Positions 33,980 through 43,009 of a stretch of 64,000 nucleotides of DNA are shown piece after piece. The notes under the pieces were generated by a model that was not told where the DNA came from, did no database searches, and saw nothing but the letters and a program-made list of their open reading frames with translations. The position numbers and the translations under genes are program-made. Origin of the DNA: Bog-473 sp963777485 (lineage in GTDB: Bacteria; Actinomycetota; Acidimicrobiia; Acidimicrobiales; RAAP-2); assembly GCA_963777485.1 (NCBI GenBank), contig CAVZQP010000004.1, positions 558,001 to 622,000 of the forward strand, read 5' to 3'. The first letter of the stretch is position 1, and each line of letters begins with the position of its first letter.

Positions 33980-34789
33980 GTGAGCGTCAACGGCGCGACA
34001 TTGAACTACGAGGTGACGGGTGAGGGCGACCCGCTCCTGCTGATCGCCGGCTGCGGGCAGCCGGCGATCGCATGGCACCTCGGCCTGGCACCGTCACTCG
34101 TCGCGGCGGGCTACTGCGTCGCCACCTACGACAACCGGGGCGTCGCTCCGTCGTCCTCGCCGCCTGCGCCCTACAGCGTGGACATGATGGCGGCCGACGC
34201 CGTCGGCCTGCTCGACCATCTCGGCTGGGATGCCCCGGTCCGCATCGCCGGCCACTCCATGGGTGGCTGGATCGCCGAGACCCTCGCGCTCGACCAGCCC
34301 GAACGCGTGGCCGCCGCCGCCCTGATGGGCAGCGCCAACAAGCCGACGGCCTGGGAGGTGGCCATCACAACCGTCGAGCGCGACCTGGCGGCGAAGGACT
34401 ACGACCTGCCACCGCTCTTCTACGCGACAGGGACCCTGCGGTACCTGCCAACGTCCGACCTTCAGGACACCGACGTCGTCAGCCGGTGGCTCTCGTTCAT
34501 CAGCGACGTGCCGGTGTGGCCCAACCCCGGGCGGCTCGGCCAGTACGAGGCCGCGCTGGCGTGGTCAACCGACCCCGCCCGCACCACCCGCTGGCCCGAG
34601 GTGCGCGTCCCGTGTCTCGTGCTCGCGTTCGAGCACGACATCGACTCGCCGCCGCGCTGCGCACGAATGGCGGCCGACAGCATTCCGGGCTGCACGTACC
34701 GCGAGGTCGCGGGCTCGGGGCACCTCGGCATCATGACCCACGTCGGCGAGGTCGCCCGGCACCTGATCGAGTTCTTCGGGCAGCACTAG
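33980..34789 (+). CDS. Alpha/beta-fold hydrolase
   Basis: 269-aa hydrolase of the lipase/esterase/haloperoxidase type. Oxyanion stretch LLLIAGCGQP, nucleophile in RIAGHSMGGWIAE (Ser about 94), acid in LAFEHDIDSPP (about 218-220), and His in VAGSGHLGIM (about 249). GTG start one base after the dehydratase stop, so translation is probably coupled. Followed after 11 nt by the GHMP kinase. Substrate unknown. Confidence 0.88.
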   Translation: MSVNGATLNYEVTGEGDPLLLIAGCGQPAIAWHLGLAPSLVAAGYCVATYDNRGVAPSSSPPAPYSVDMMAADAVGLLDHLGWDAPVRIAGHSMGGWIAETLALDQPERVAAAALMGSANKPTAWEVAITTVERDLAAKDYDLPPLFYATGTLRYLPTSDLQDTDVVSRWLSFISDVPVWPNPGRLGQYEAALAWSTDPARTTRWPEVRVPCLVLAFEHDIDSPPRCARMAADSIPGCTYREVAGSGHLGIMTHVGEVARHLIEFFGQH

Positions 34790-34800
34790 GCCGAGGCGAC

Positions 34801-35865
34801 ATGAAAGGCGCCCTTCGCCACCCGGGCGAGAGACCCGTTCCCGGGGACGTGGTGACCGCGTCGGCCCCGATCCGTATCTGTGATGTGGGTGGCTGGACGG
34901 ACACGTGGTTCTCCCGTCGCGGCAAGGTCTTCAATATCGCCGTCTGCCCCCGGGTCGATGTCCGCGTGCGAGTCCGCGCCCTCGGCACGGTCCCGCACCG
35001 CATCAGTCTCGACGCGGCGAACTTCGGCGACGCCTACGGCTTCGAGCCGGGACAGGCTCCAAATCGGCACCCGTTGCTCGAGGCCGTCATCGACGACGCC
35101 GTCGTACCCGAAGACCTCGGGTTGGAGATACGCGTCGCCTCGGACATCCCGCCCGGATGCTCGACGGGTACGTCTGCATCGGTCGCGGTGGCGCTCATCG
35201 GCGCCCTCGATGCGTTGACCCCGCATCCTCGAAGTCTCGGTGAGGTGGCGCAGGCCGCCCATCACATCGAAGTTGAACGCCTCGGTCTGCAGTCGGGTGT
35301 CCAGGACCAGCTGTGCGCCGCCTTCGGCGGCATCAACTACATAGAGATCGATCCGTATCCCCGAGCGACACGGACGAGTGTCATGTCTCGCATACCCGTA
35401 CGGCACGAGCTCGAACAGCGGCTGCTGTTGGTGCACCTGGGCCGCGCACACCGGTCATCGGAGGAACATGAGCGCGTGATCGCGCACCTGGTCGGTGCGG
35501 GCGAGGATTCCGCAGAGCTCGAAGAGCTGCGCGAGTGTGCGGTGATGGCGCGCGACGCCGTGCTGGCTGGGGACCTCGAGGGTCTGGGCCGCGCCCTGAC
35601 CCGGAACACCGACGCCCAACGCCGCCTGCACGGCGCGTTGGTGAGCGCACAGGCGCAGGCGGTCATCGACTTCGCCGCCGCCCACGGCGCATCCGGGTGG
35701 AAGATCAACGGTGCCGGCGGCGAGGGCGGCAGCGTGAGCATTCTCTGCGGTCCGGATCCGCAGCGGCGTCGCGACCTGGAACGCGCCGTGCTCGCCGGCG
35801 ACCCCACGCTGGCGATCATCCCCGTCCGTCTGAGTCAGGACGGACTGTGGGTGCGGCGCTGCTGA
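34801..35865 (+). CDS. GHMP-family sugar kinase (HddA-like)
   Basis: 354-aa kinase. N-terminal APIRICDVGGWTDTWF is typical of D-glycero-D-manno-heptose-7-phosphate kinase and fucokinase-like GHMP proteins; the phosphate loop is DIPPGCSTGTSASVAVAL (about 117-134). The C-terminal GHMP motif is KINGAGGEGGSVSIL. It could phosphorylate a heptose or other sugar at C1. No other heptose pathway gene is in the window. Plus-strand run with dehydratase and hydrolase; ends 7 bp from the convergent small acetyltransferase. Confidence 0.87.
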   Translation: MKGALRHPGERPVPGDVVTASAPIRICDVGGWTDTWFSRRGKVFNIAVCPRVDVRVRVRALGTVPHRISLDAANFGDAYGFEPGQAPNRHPLLEAVIDDAVVPEDLGLEIRVASDIPPGCSTGTSASVAVALIGALDALTPHPRSLGEVAQAAHHIEVERLGLQSGVQDQLCAAFGGINYIEIDPYPRATRTSVMSRIPVRHELEQRLLLVHLGRAHRSSEEHERVIAHLVGAGEDSAELEELRECAVMARDAVLAGDLEGLGRALTRNTDAQRRLHGALVSAQAQAVIDFAAAHGASGWKINGAGGEGGSVSILCGPDPQRRRDLERAVLAGDPTLAIIPVRLSQDGLWVRRC

Positions 35866-35872
35866 GTCGTGT

Positions 35873-36193
35873 TCACTCCTCCGGGGGCGGCATCGTGAAG
35901 TCGACGTGGATCCCACCCGCCTCGTCGGGGTGTTCCTTCAGCCATTTCCGCGCGTACGGGCACCAGGGGACGACGGTGAGATGGTCGGACTCGGCCCGGC
36001 GTACCGCCGCCCGGACGAGCTGGCCGGCGATGCGGCGGCCACCCAACGCCTCGGGCACCTCGGTGTGGAGCAGGAAGAACCGGTCGCCGCTCAGCTGGTA
36101 CACGAGCTCGCCTTCCATCCCCTCGGACCGCACCACGAACCGGTCCTCGGCGGGGACGTCGACGACGTGCACGGTGTCGCTGTGGTCGGTCAA
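35873..36193 (-). CDS. Short GNAT-fold acetyltransferase (YjdJ/GCN5-like)
   Basis: 106-aa protein of the short acetyltransferase group: GELVYQLSGDRFFLLHTEVP, RRIAGQLVRAAV in place of the usual acetyl-CoA loop, and VVPWCPYARKWLKEHP with the conserved Cys. Start is a TTG at 36193 with GGAGG 8 nt upstream. Substrate unknown. Divergent from the pirin gene, 58 bp apart. Confidence 0.8.
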   Translation of the reverse strand: MTDHSDTVHVVDVPAEDRFVVRSEGMEGELVYQLSGDRFFLLHTEVPEALGGRRIAGQLVRAAVRRAESDHLTVVPWCPYARKWLKEHPDEAGGIHVDFTMPPPEE

Positions 36194-36251
36194 GGCTGGT
36201 CCTCCGGGTCGTCGCGATCGGAGTTCACCTTATGGGTGTAGAAGGGACTCC

Positions 36252-37181
36252 ATGAGCGGTCCGGTCACGACGGAGGATGTTGCCGCCGCCCCCGGCGACG
36301 GAGGGGCGACGGAAACTTCTGTCGTCGAGCTCGAACCAGGTCGCGTCAGCCGGGTCGGGTCACTCCCGGTGCGCCGTGTCCTGCCGCACCGGCCACGGAA
36401 GACTGTCGGCGCCTGGTGTTTCGCCGACCACGTGGGCCCGGTCACCTCCGAGACGCCCAGCACGCTCGGCATAGGCCCGCACCCCCACATCGGCCTGCAG
36501 ACGGTGACCTGGCTGCTCGACGGCGAGATGCTCCACCTCGACAGTCTCGGCTCGGAGCAGTTGATCCGGCCGGGGCAGCTCAACCTGATGACGGCCGGCC
36601 ATGGAGTGGCGCACGCCGAGGAGGATCCGGGACGTTCACGAACCTTGCACGGGATCCAACTCTGGGTGGCGCAACCCGAGGCGACCCGCAACCGCGAGGC
36701 CGCCTTCGAGCACCACGACGAGCTGCCCCGTCTCGAGCTTGACGGGGGAGAGGGCACGATCCTCGTGGGCGACTACGGCGGGCTCGAGTCCCCCGCCCGG
36801 CGCGACACCGAGCATGTCGGGGTGGAGCTCAGGCTGCGCGCCCCCGGTGCGGAGCTCCCTCTTCGTGCGGACTACGAGCACGCGTTGATCGTGCTCGAGG
36901 GGAACGTGCGCGTGGGCGACCGCGTGGTCGAGCCGGGCGTGCTGGCCTATCTCGGCACTGCGCGCGACGAGTGCAGAGTGGAGGTTCGAGAGCCGGTCCG
37001 CGCGCTGCTCCTCGGAGGCGTCCCGTTCCCCGAGAAGCTCCTCATGTGGTGGAACTTCGTGGCCCGGACGACCGCGGAGGCGTCGGAAGCCCGCCGTCAG
37101 TGGACGGAACGCGCCGAGCGCTTCGGCACGGTGCGTTCGCGGCTCGATCGCATCGAGGTCGCGAAGCCGCCCTGGGAGTGA
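36252..37181 (+). CDS. Pirin family protein
   Basis: 309-aa bicupin. The metal-binding N-terminal cupin has HPHIGLQTVTW (two His) and GHGVAHAEE (His and Glu), the full ligand set. The C-terminal domain includes PFPEKLLMWWNFVARTT, typical of pirins. Bacterial pirins act as quercetinases or redox-linked regulators. ATG with GAAGGGA upstream. Convergent with the Gfo/Idh/MocA gene. Confidence 0.9.
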   Translation: MSGPVTTEDVAAAPGDGGATETSVVELEPGRVSRVGSLPVRRVLPHRPRKTVGAWCFADHVGPVTSETPSTLGIGPHPHIGLQTVTWLLDGEMLHLDSLGSEQLIRPGQLNLMTAGHGVAHAEEDPGRSRTLHGIQLWVAQPEATRNREAAFEHHDELPRLELDGGEGTILVGDYGGLESPARRDTEHVGVELRLRAPGAELPLRADYEHALIVLEGNVRVGDRVVEPGVLAYLGTARDECRVEVREPVRALLLGGVPFPEKLLMWWNFVARTTAEASEARRQWTERAERFGTVRSRLDRIEVAKPPWE

Positions 37182-37197
37182 GCGGCTCCTTTGCGAG

Positions 37198-38301
37198 CTA
37201 CCACTCACCCCAACCGGGCGGGCTGACCGAGCCGGTCACCAGGCGCGGGTCGACCGGGCTGCGCGTCTGGGCCGCCTCGTAGACGGCGAAGCACAGGCGC
37301 AGCACGTCCGTTGCCTCGCCGGCGGTCATGGCGGCCGGCGTACCGTGGACGAGCGCGTCGACGAAATGTTGTGACGACCGCGCGAAGCCGGCGCCCCAGT
37401 CGGCGTCCATGTCGGTGAACTCGGTGGTCTTGCGCTCGGTCGCGGTGCCGGTGAACAACACGACGGGCGCCAGGTCCAACATCTCGCCCGTGGCACGCGT
37501 GACCCACAACTGCCCCTCGTCGCCCGTGATCTCGAAGAACTCGTCCGCCCCGTAGTACTGCGAGCGCATGTAGAAGTTCGGCGAGTACTGCACCTCCATC
37601 ATCCCGAGCACGTCGGGGTCCTCGTATTCGAAGATCACCGCGCACGGTTCGAAGAAGAAGTCGCGCCGCCGCACGACGGCCTGGACCGACGTGATGCCGA
37701 GATCGAGCAGCCAGAGGGCCATGGCGTACTTGTGCACCATGTCGTCGAAGAGGTGCCCGCCGGGGCTCCGCTTGTCGAGCCGCCAGCCGTATCCCTCGGG
37801 GCGGAGGGCGGCCTGGAAGGCCGAGTCGGTCTGTCCCACCAGTGTGCGGATGCGCAGCGAGGTCGGCTTGCCGATGGCGCCGTCGGCGACGAGCTTCTTG
37901 GCCAGTTCCAGGGGCGGGTAGTGCACGAAGCACTCGCTGATGCGCAGGACGCGTCCGGTGCGCTCGGCCGCCGCCTCCATCTCCAGGGCGTCGTCGACCG
38001 AGTTGGCGACCGGCTTCTGCACCGAGACGTGCTTGCCCGCCTCGAGGGCAGCGATCACGTGATCGTGGTGCAGGTGGGTGGGCGTGAGGATCTCGACCGC
38101 ATCGACGGCGTCGTCGGCGAGGAGGTCGGCGAGACCGGCGTAGAAGCGCTCGGCACCCCATTCCTTGGCTGCCCGCTTCCCGACCTCTTCGTCGGTGTCG
38201 CACACCGCGACGACGTCGCAGCGTGGATCCTCCAAGTAGCCCCGGACGTTCATGGCCGCGATGTTCCCGGCGCCCACGACGCCGAGCCGGACCTTGTCCA
38301 T
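37198..38301 (-). CDS. Gfo/Idh/MocA family oxidoreductase
   Basis: 367-aa NAD(P)-dependent dehydrogenase. N-terminal Rossmann loop GVVGAGNIAAMN (about 8-19), TPTHLHHDH (about 79-87), the active-site motif V-Q-K-P-V-A-N in place of the usual E-K-P, and a C-terminal alpha/beta domain with GGHLFDDMVHKYAMALWL (about 189-206) carrying the catalytic-type His. Likely oxidises a sugar, inositol or related cyclitol. ATG at 38301 begins the domain; the CoA-transferase gene ends 31 nt upstream on the same strand. Confidence 0.9.
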   Translation of the reverse strand: MDKVRLGVVGAGNIAAMNVRGYLEDPRCDVVAVCDTDEEVGKRAAKEWGAERFYAGLADLLADDAVDAVEILTPTHLHHDHVIAALEAGKHVSVQKPVANSVDDALEMEAAAERTGRVLRISECFVHYPPLELAKKLVADGAIGKPTSLRIRTLVGQTDSAFQAALRPEGYGWRLDKRSPGGHLFDDMVHKYAMALWLLDLGITSVQAVVRRRDFFFEPCAVIFEYEDPDVLGMMEVQYSPNFYMRSQYYGADEFFEITGDEGQLWVTRATGEMLDLAPVVLFTGTATERKTTEFTDMDADWGAGFARSSQHFVDALVHGTPAAMTAGEATDVLRLCFAVYEAAQTRSPVDPRLVTGSVSPPGWGEW

Positions 38302-38332
38302 CAGCTTCAATCCTCTCGCCAAGACGCGCCGC

Positions 38333-39574
38333 CTACGCGTCGGTTCCGAAGGCCCCCCCGTCCCGGGCCGCGCCGACCTGATTGTCGTCGTAGCCGAGCA
38401 CGCTCCGCAAGACGGCCTCGGTGTGCTGGCCGACGGTCGGCGCCTTGGCCGGGTGCGGCAGCTCTTCGCCGACGAAGTGCAGAGGCGTGAACAGCTGGTC
38501 GGCGCCCACCTCCGACTGGGGCAGGAACGGCAGCCGATCGGCGAACTGCGGGTCGTCGAGCAGCGTCTTGGGCGTGTTGACGGGCGCGATCGGCGTGTTG
38601 ACCGCACCACCGAAGTCGAGCCACTCCTGCGCGGTCTTCGTCCGGAAGATGTCGCGCAGCTGAGCCTGCAGCTCGCGGTTGCCACGCGCGTGGTCGGCGT
38701 ACTTCGACCCCGGCCACCGCTCGAAGAGGTCCATCCGGTCCACGCCCTCGCAGAAGTTCTTCCAGAAGGCCTGCTCGGACGCCATGAAGAGGACGTGGCC
38801 GCCGTCCGCTGCCTCGTAGATCTGGTAGCGCACGCCCTCGACCATGCCGGCGGTCCCCGGTGCACGCCGCTCGAAGTCGTCCGACTTGTTCCCTGTCACC
38901 TCGGACTGCGGGCGCTCGTAGGCCCGCCAGGTCTCGGAGCGATACCAGTCGAACGCGGCCGCCGCGTCGGACTGGGCCAGGTCGATATAGGAGCCGTCGC
39001 CGGTGTCCCGGGCCCGGATGACCGCAGCGAGGATGCCAAGCGCGCCGAAGATCGGTCCCGCGTTGATGCCGATCGACACGTGCTCGGGGATGTAGGCGAA
39101 TCCCTCGTCGTCGGTCGCCACGTTCACGATGCCGGCCCAGGTGTCGTACGCGATGCCGTGGCTCGGGTAGTCGCGGTAGGGGCCGGTCATCCCGTAGCCC
39201 GAGATCGTGCAGAACACGATCTTCGGGTTGAGGGCCTTCAAGTCGTCGTAACCGACGCCGCGCCGGGCCAACGACCCGGGCCGCATCGCCTCGATCACCA
39301 CGTCCGCCCCGCTCGCCAGCTCCTTGAAGATGGCCGCCCCTGCGTCGGTCCTCAGGTCGAGCACGATCGAGCGCTTGCCCCGGTTGAGGTGCAGGTGCAT
39401 CAGCGAGACGCCCTCGACGATCGGCCAGGTCATCTCACGGATGTAGTCGCCGGCAGGGGGTTCGACCTTGATCACGTCCGCCCCGAGGTCGACCAGGGAC
39501 GTCGTGATGGCTGCGGGCCCCAGGGCCGAGCACTCGATGATCCGCAACCCGTGCAGCGGTGGCGTCGTCGCCAT
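38333..39574 (-). CDS. Class III CoA-transferase family protein (CaiB/BaiF), catalytic Asp apparently replaced
   Basis: 413-aa CaiB/BaiF-type protein; members move CoA between acyl groups through an Asp-CoA thioester. Family landmarks: DLGADVIKVEPPAGDYIR (29-46), NRGKRSIVLDLR (64-75), FKELASGADVVIEAMRPG (83-100), GYGMTGPYRDYPSHGIAYD. At the position of the catalytic Asp (normally in G-D before the F-x-A-L-G-I helix) I read S-I-G-I-N-A, so Ile170 appears to stand in its place. ATG at 39574 with AGGAGG. Upstream partner of the Gfo/Idh/MocA gene. Confidence 0.86.
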   Translation of the reverse strand: MATTPPLHGLRIIECSALGPAAITTSLVDLGADVIKVEPPAGDYIREMTWPIVEGVSLMHLHLNRGKRSIVLDLRTDAGAAIFKELASGADVVIEAMRPGSLARRGVGYDDLKALNPKIVFCTISGYGMTGPYRDYPSHGIAYDTWAGIVNVATDDEGFAYIPEHVSIGINAGPIFGALGILAAVIRARDTGDGSYIDLAQSDAAAAFDWYRSETWRAYERPQSEVTGNKSDDFERRAPGTAGMVEGVRYQIYEAADGGHVLFMASEQAFWKNFCEGVDRMDLFERWPGSKYADHARGNRELQAQLRDIFRTKTAQEWLDFGGAVNTPIAPVNTPKTLLDDPQFADRLPFLPQSEVGADQLFTPLHFVGEELPHPAKAPTVGQHTEAVLRSVLGYDDNQVGAARDGGAFGTDA

Positions 39575-39642
39575 CGCACCTCCTGTCCGTGAAGGCCGGA
39601 TCGTAGCGGTCGCCGCACCGGGCACCCGAGCCCGGGTCTGGC

Positions 39643-39648
39643 CATACT
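39643..39648 (+). promoter_or_regulatory. Candidate -10 box of a leaderless promoter (questin oxidase-like gene)
   Basis: CATACT, close to TATACT, ends 6 nt before the GTG at 39655, and no ribosome binding site is present. Spacing fits a leaderless mRNA. Confidence 0.4.
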
Positions 39649-39654
39649 GGGGCC

Positions 39655-40695
39655 GTGGAGTCGGCCCCCCTCGACGAGGCATTGACGGTCTTCGCCGCCA
39701 CGGGACCCCGCTACGGGTCGCGGGGCCTGGCCAACCACGGGCCCATGGCGGCCGAGGCCCTTGCCCACCTGGGCCGCGAGGACGCCATCGCGGAGTGGGT
39801 CGAGCATTACCGCCGGCGGCTCGAGCCGGCGCTCCCGCCGGCCGACCGGCCGCTCTCCGAGGAGGAGTGGCCGCAGGCCCTCGGCCGGGAAGAGCGATTC
39901 GGGGAATGGCTCACGTTGTTCGAGCGCGAGGTCGCCGACCGCCCGCCCGTCGCCGTCGTCGGCGAGTGGGCCCCGCGCCTCCTCCCGGGCGCGGTCGGCG
40001 CGGCCACGCACGGGCTCATCCGCACTGCGCACGCCGTCCGCGCGCTGGCGGCGGAGGACACGCCCCCGCGCCGGCTCGAGTTGGCGAACGGCCTGGCGTT
40101 CTGGGCCTCGACCTACCAGGAGCTACCCGGCCCACCGCTGCTGATCGGCAAGGAGGACGTGCCCGACGCGCTCGCCGACCTGCCGTATCTGGACGAGGAC
40201 GCGCCGCGCCAGCTGCTCATCAGCGACATGGTCGTGCAGATGGGCGACATCGCCGACGAGTTCGAGCAGGCGGTCGCCTCGCTCGGTTGGAACGGCGGCT
40301 CCGTCGAGTTGCTCGACGCGTTGGCCTGGGGCGGCTCGCTGGCCTATCTGCGCAATGCGGACGACGGCGGCGCCATCGGTCTCCTCCACTCGGTGACCTC
40401 GCCCATGGCCTGCGAGTTGATCCTTCCCTGGCTCCCCGTCGAGGACCGCGACGCCGCGCTCGGTTACGTGTGGCAGGCCGTGGCTGCGCTCCACGTCGCC
40501 TACGACAACGATCGCAAGAGCGAGCTGCCCGAACAGGAGGCGTTGTCCGCCGACGAGTTGGTCGACCGGGCGCTGGCCTCCCGCGACGAGCACGCCATCA
40601 AGCTCACCGAGGCGGCGCTGCGCAGCTTCGGGCGCACCGGCGACCCGGTGCTGCTGTGGGCGGCGGCCGACGCCGGCGCCCGGTTCGCAGGCTGA
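39655..40695 (+). CDS. Questin oxidase-like protein (DUF4243)
   Basis: 346-aa helical protein whose N-terminal FAATGPRYGSRGLANHGPMAAEAL and W-V-E-H-Y stretch recall the questin oxidase/DUF4243 family of cofactor-free Baeyer-Villiger-type oxygenases, known from fungal polyketide pathways and also found in bacteria. Histidines in the middle (ATHGLIRTAHAVRAL, about 116-130) are the likely functional positions. No polyketide genes accompany it here. GTG start with a -10-like box 6 nt upstream. Confidence 0.8.
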   Translation: MESAPLDEALTVFAATGPRYGSRGLANHGPMAAEALAHLGREDAIAEWVEHYRRRLEPALPPADRPLSEEEWPQALGREERFGEWLTLFEREVADRPPVAVVGEWAPRLLPGAVGAATHGLIRTAHAVRALAAEDTPPRRLELANGLAFWASTYQELPGPPLLIGKEDVPDALADLPYLDEDAPRQLLISDMVVQMGDIADEFEQAVASLGWNGGSVELLDALAWGGSLAYLRNADDGGAIGLLHSVTSPMACELILPWLPVEDRDAALGYVWQAVAALHVAYDNDRKSELPEQEALSADELVDRALASRDEHAIKLTEAALRSFGRTGDPVLLWAAADAGARFAG

Positions 40696-40730
40696 GGCGG
40701 GGGCGCGGGGCGGGCCGCCAGGCCCCTGGC

Positions 40731-40736
40731 TATCGT
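40731..40736 (+). promoter_or_regulatory. Candidate -10 box close to the aldo/keto reductase start
   Basis: TATCGT fits TANNNT and ends 8 nt before the ATG at 40745; no ribosome site is seen in between, so a leaderless or near-leaderless transcript is likely. Confidence 0.35.
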
Positions 40737-40744
40737 CGGTCGGC

Positions 40745-41824
40745 ATGGAATACCGCACCCTCGGCCGCACCGGCATCAAGGTCAGCCCCCTGTGTCTCGG
40801 GGCGATGATGTTCGGGTCGTTCGGCAACCCCGACCACGATGACAGCATCCGCATCATCCACGCCGCGCTCGATGCCGGCATCAACTTCGTCGACACCGCC
40901 GACATCTACTCGTTCGGCGAGTCAGAGGAGATCGTCGGCAAGGCACTGGCGCAGACGAAGCGCCACCGCATGGTGCTGGCGACCAAGGTGCACGGGCAGA
41001 TGGGCCGCGACCCGAACGCGCAGGGCAACTCGCGCCGGTGGATCATGACCGAGTGCGACAACAGCCTGCGCCGCCTCGGCGTGGACTACATCGACCTGTA
41101 CCAGATCCACCGGCCGTCGCCCGAGACCGACATCGACGAGACGCTCGGTGCGCTCACCGATCTCGTGCGGGCGGGCAAGATCCGCTACTTCGGCAGCTCG
41201 ACGTTCCCGGCGCACGAGGTGGTGGAGGCGCAGTGGGTGGCCGAGCGCAGGGCGCGGGAGCGTTTCGTCACCGAGCAGCCGCCGTATTCGATGTTGGTGC
41301 GCAGCATCGAGAAGGACGTGTTGCCGATGTGCCAGCGCTACGGGATGGGCGTGCTGTCGTGGAGCCCGCTGGCGGGCGGCTGGCTCTCGGGCGCCTTCGG
41401 CTCGGGCAAGGAGAACACGAGCCGGCGCGCCTCGGTCATGCCCGACCGTTACAACATGGAGCTCGCGGCCAACCGTGCCAAGCTCGAGGCGGTCGACCGG
41501 TTGGGCGCGCTGGCGGACGAGGCGGGGTTGTCACTGCTTCAGCTCGCGCTCGGATTCGTCCTGGCCCACCCGGCGGTGACGTGCCCCATCATCGGGCCGC
41601 GGACGATGGAGCATCTCGAGTCGCAGCTGCCCGCCTTGGAGATGCGACTGGGCGGCGACGTGCTCGACCGGATCGACGAGATCGTGCCGCCCGGCGCGGA
41701 CGTGAACGAGACCGACGTCGGTTGGGTGCCCGCCGCGATCGCCGACAAGTCCTTGCGGCGGCGGCCGCTTGAGGCGTCGGTGCAGTCGCGGGGGCTGCTC
41801 GACGCCGTCAGCTCGGCGGACTGA
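40745..41824 (+). CDS. Aldo/keto reductase
   Basis: 359-aa NADPH-dependent TIM-barrel oxidoreductase. The tetrad is complete: Asp and Tyr in NFVDTADIYSFGESE, Lys in LATKVHGQMG, His in LYQIHRPSPETD. Late motifs LALGFVLAHPAVTCPIIGPRT bind the cofactor. It resembles the YajO/Tas-type subgroup by size. Convergent with the minus-strand dehydrogenase homologue, 21 bp apart. Confidence 0.92.
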   Translation: MEYRTLGRTGIKVSPLCLGAMMFGSFGNPDHDDSIRIIHAALDAGINFVDTADIYSFGESEEIVGKALAQTKRHRMVLATKVHGQMGRDPNAQGNSRRWIMTECDNSLRRLGVDYIDLYQIHRPSPETDIDETLGALTDLVRAGKIRYFGSSTFPAHEVVEAQWVAERRARERFVTEQPPYSMLVRSIEKDVLPMCQRYGMGVLSWSPLAGGWLSGAFGSGKENTSRRASVMPDRYNMELAANRAKLEAVDRLGALADEAGLSLLQLALGFVLAHPAVTCPIIGPRTMEHLESQLPALEMRLGGDVLDRIDEIVPPGADVNETDVGWVPAAIADKSLRRRPLEASVQSRGLLDAVSSAD

Positions 41825-41845
41825 CGCTCGCCGACGGTCCGACGG

Positions 41846-42898
41846 TCAGGAGGTCTTGGCGGCGCGGCCCGCGACGAGGGGCATCTCGAGGTAGGTGCGC
41901 AGGCCGGGCTCGGCCTCGCACACGTACGGAACCGCATTGACACAGTGCATCGCCGTGGCCACGATGCCGGGATTACGCGCCAGGCCCGCTTCGACCGACG
42001 CGGGGTGCAGTTTGCGGAACGTGACCAGGCAGTCGGGGTCGCCCGTGATCTCGACCTCGAAGTGCTCGCCGTCGGGGCCGAAGCGCCACGGCGGGTCGAG
42101 ATGCTCCTCACCCATGAGCCAGTTGACCGCCGCCGTCACGACCGGCTGCCCGTCGACGAGCCCCTCCCAGCGGAAGCGCTGCGCTGCGACCAGTCCCGGC
42201 GCGATCGGCCCGATGGGCGACTCGATCGGTGCCGTGGCAACGGCCATCTCGTGCGTCGTGCGCAGCTCGGGATCGATGGGGAACCCGAGCGCGTCGGCCA
42301 CCATGTGCACCGACTGCCCGAAACCGGCGCCGAGGGCGTCGGCCATGATGCTCTGTCGAGCCTCCTCGGGGGTCTTGCCGAACAGCATCCAGTCGCGGAT
42401 GACATCCGGCGCGCCGTAGGTGCGGATGTCGGAGAACTCCTCGGCCCGGACGCGGGTGATGGAGCCCGACAGTGCGGACACCATGAGCGGGAAGCGTTCC
42501 GTGATGCCCCCGGGGTGGATCCCGGTGCCGTGCAGGGTCACACCGGCGGCGCGGCAGATGGCATCGAGCCGGGCGCGTTCGTCGGACGGCGGGTAGAACC
42601 AGCCGAGCGGCGTCACCACGTTCTTACCCGACTCCAGGAGCCGGGTCACGATATCGACGTCGGCGAAGATCGGGCTGTACACGACGCAGTCCGCGTCGAG
42701 CGCGAAGAGCGCCTCGATGTCACGGGTGGCACGAACCCCGATCGGACCCCGTCCGGCGAGCGCGCCGATGTCGACGCCTTCCTTTTCGGGCGAGTGCACC
42801 CAGCAGCCCGCGACCTCGAGCTCCGGATGGTCCAGGACCCCTTCGATCGCGGCCCGGCCGACGTTGCCGGTCGCCCACTGCACGACGCGATAGGACAC
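41846..42898 (-). CDS. Dihydrodipicolinate reductase-like dehydrogenase (first of two paralogues)
   Basis: 350-aa Rossmann protein of the actinobacterial family beginning Y-R-V-V-Q-W-A-T-G-N-V-G (residues 3-14), annotated elsewhere as diacylglycerol- or dihydrodipicolinate-reductase-like. The cofactor-binding start is clear and E-V-A-G-C-W-V-H-S follows as strand 2; HGTGIHPGG (about 123-131) is a probable active-site loop. Physiological substrate unknown. A paralogue lies at 61227-62291. ATG at 42898. Confidence 0.8.
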   Translation of the reverse strand: MSYRVVQWATGNVGRAAIEGVLDHPELEVAGCWVHSPEKEGVDIGALAGRGPIGVRATRDIEALFALDADCVVYSPIFADVDIVTRLLESGKNVVTPLGWFYPPSDERARLDAICRAAGVTLHGTGIHPGGITERFPLMVSALSGSITRVRAEEFSDIRTYGAPDVIRDWMLFGKTPEEARQSIMADALGAGFGQSVHMVADALGFPIDPELRTTHEMAVATAPIESPIGPIAPGLVAAQRFRWEGLVDGQPVVTAAVNWLMGEEHLDPPWRFGPDGEHFEVEITGDPDCLVTFRKLHPASVEAGLARNPGIVATAMHCVNAVPYVCEAEPGLRTYLEMPLVAGRAAKTS

Positions 42899-43009
42899 GG
42901 CTTACCCCCTGCTGCGCTGAGTGGCTCACCATATGGGATCGCCGACGCCGGGCGCACTATGTTCCGTTCCGACGGCGACACGGCGTCGTGATCGCGCCGG
43001 GGGTGACTA

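Noticed and set aside
36230..36757. Antisense frames opposite the pirin gene
   Set aside because: Ser/Arg/Pro-rich shadow frames without motifs.
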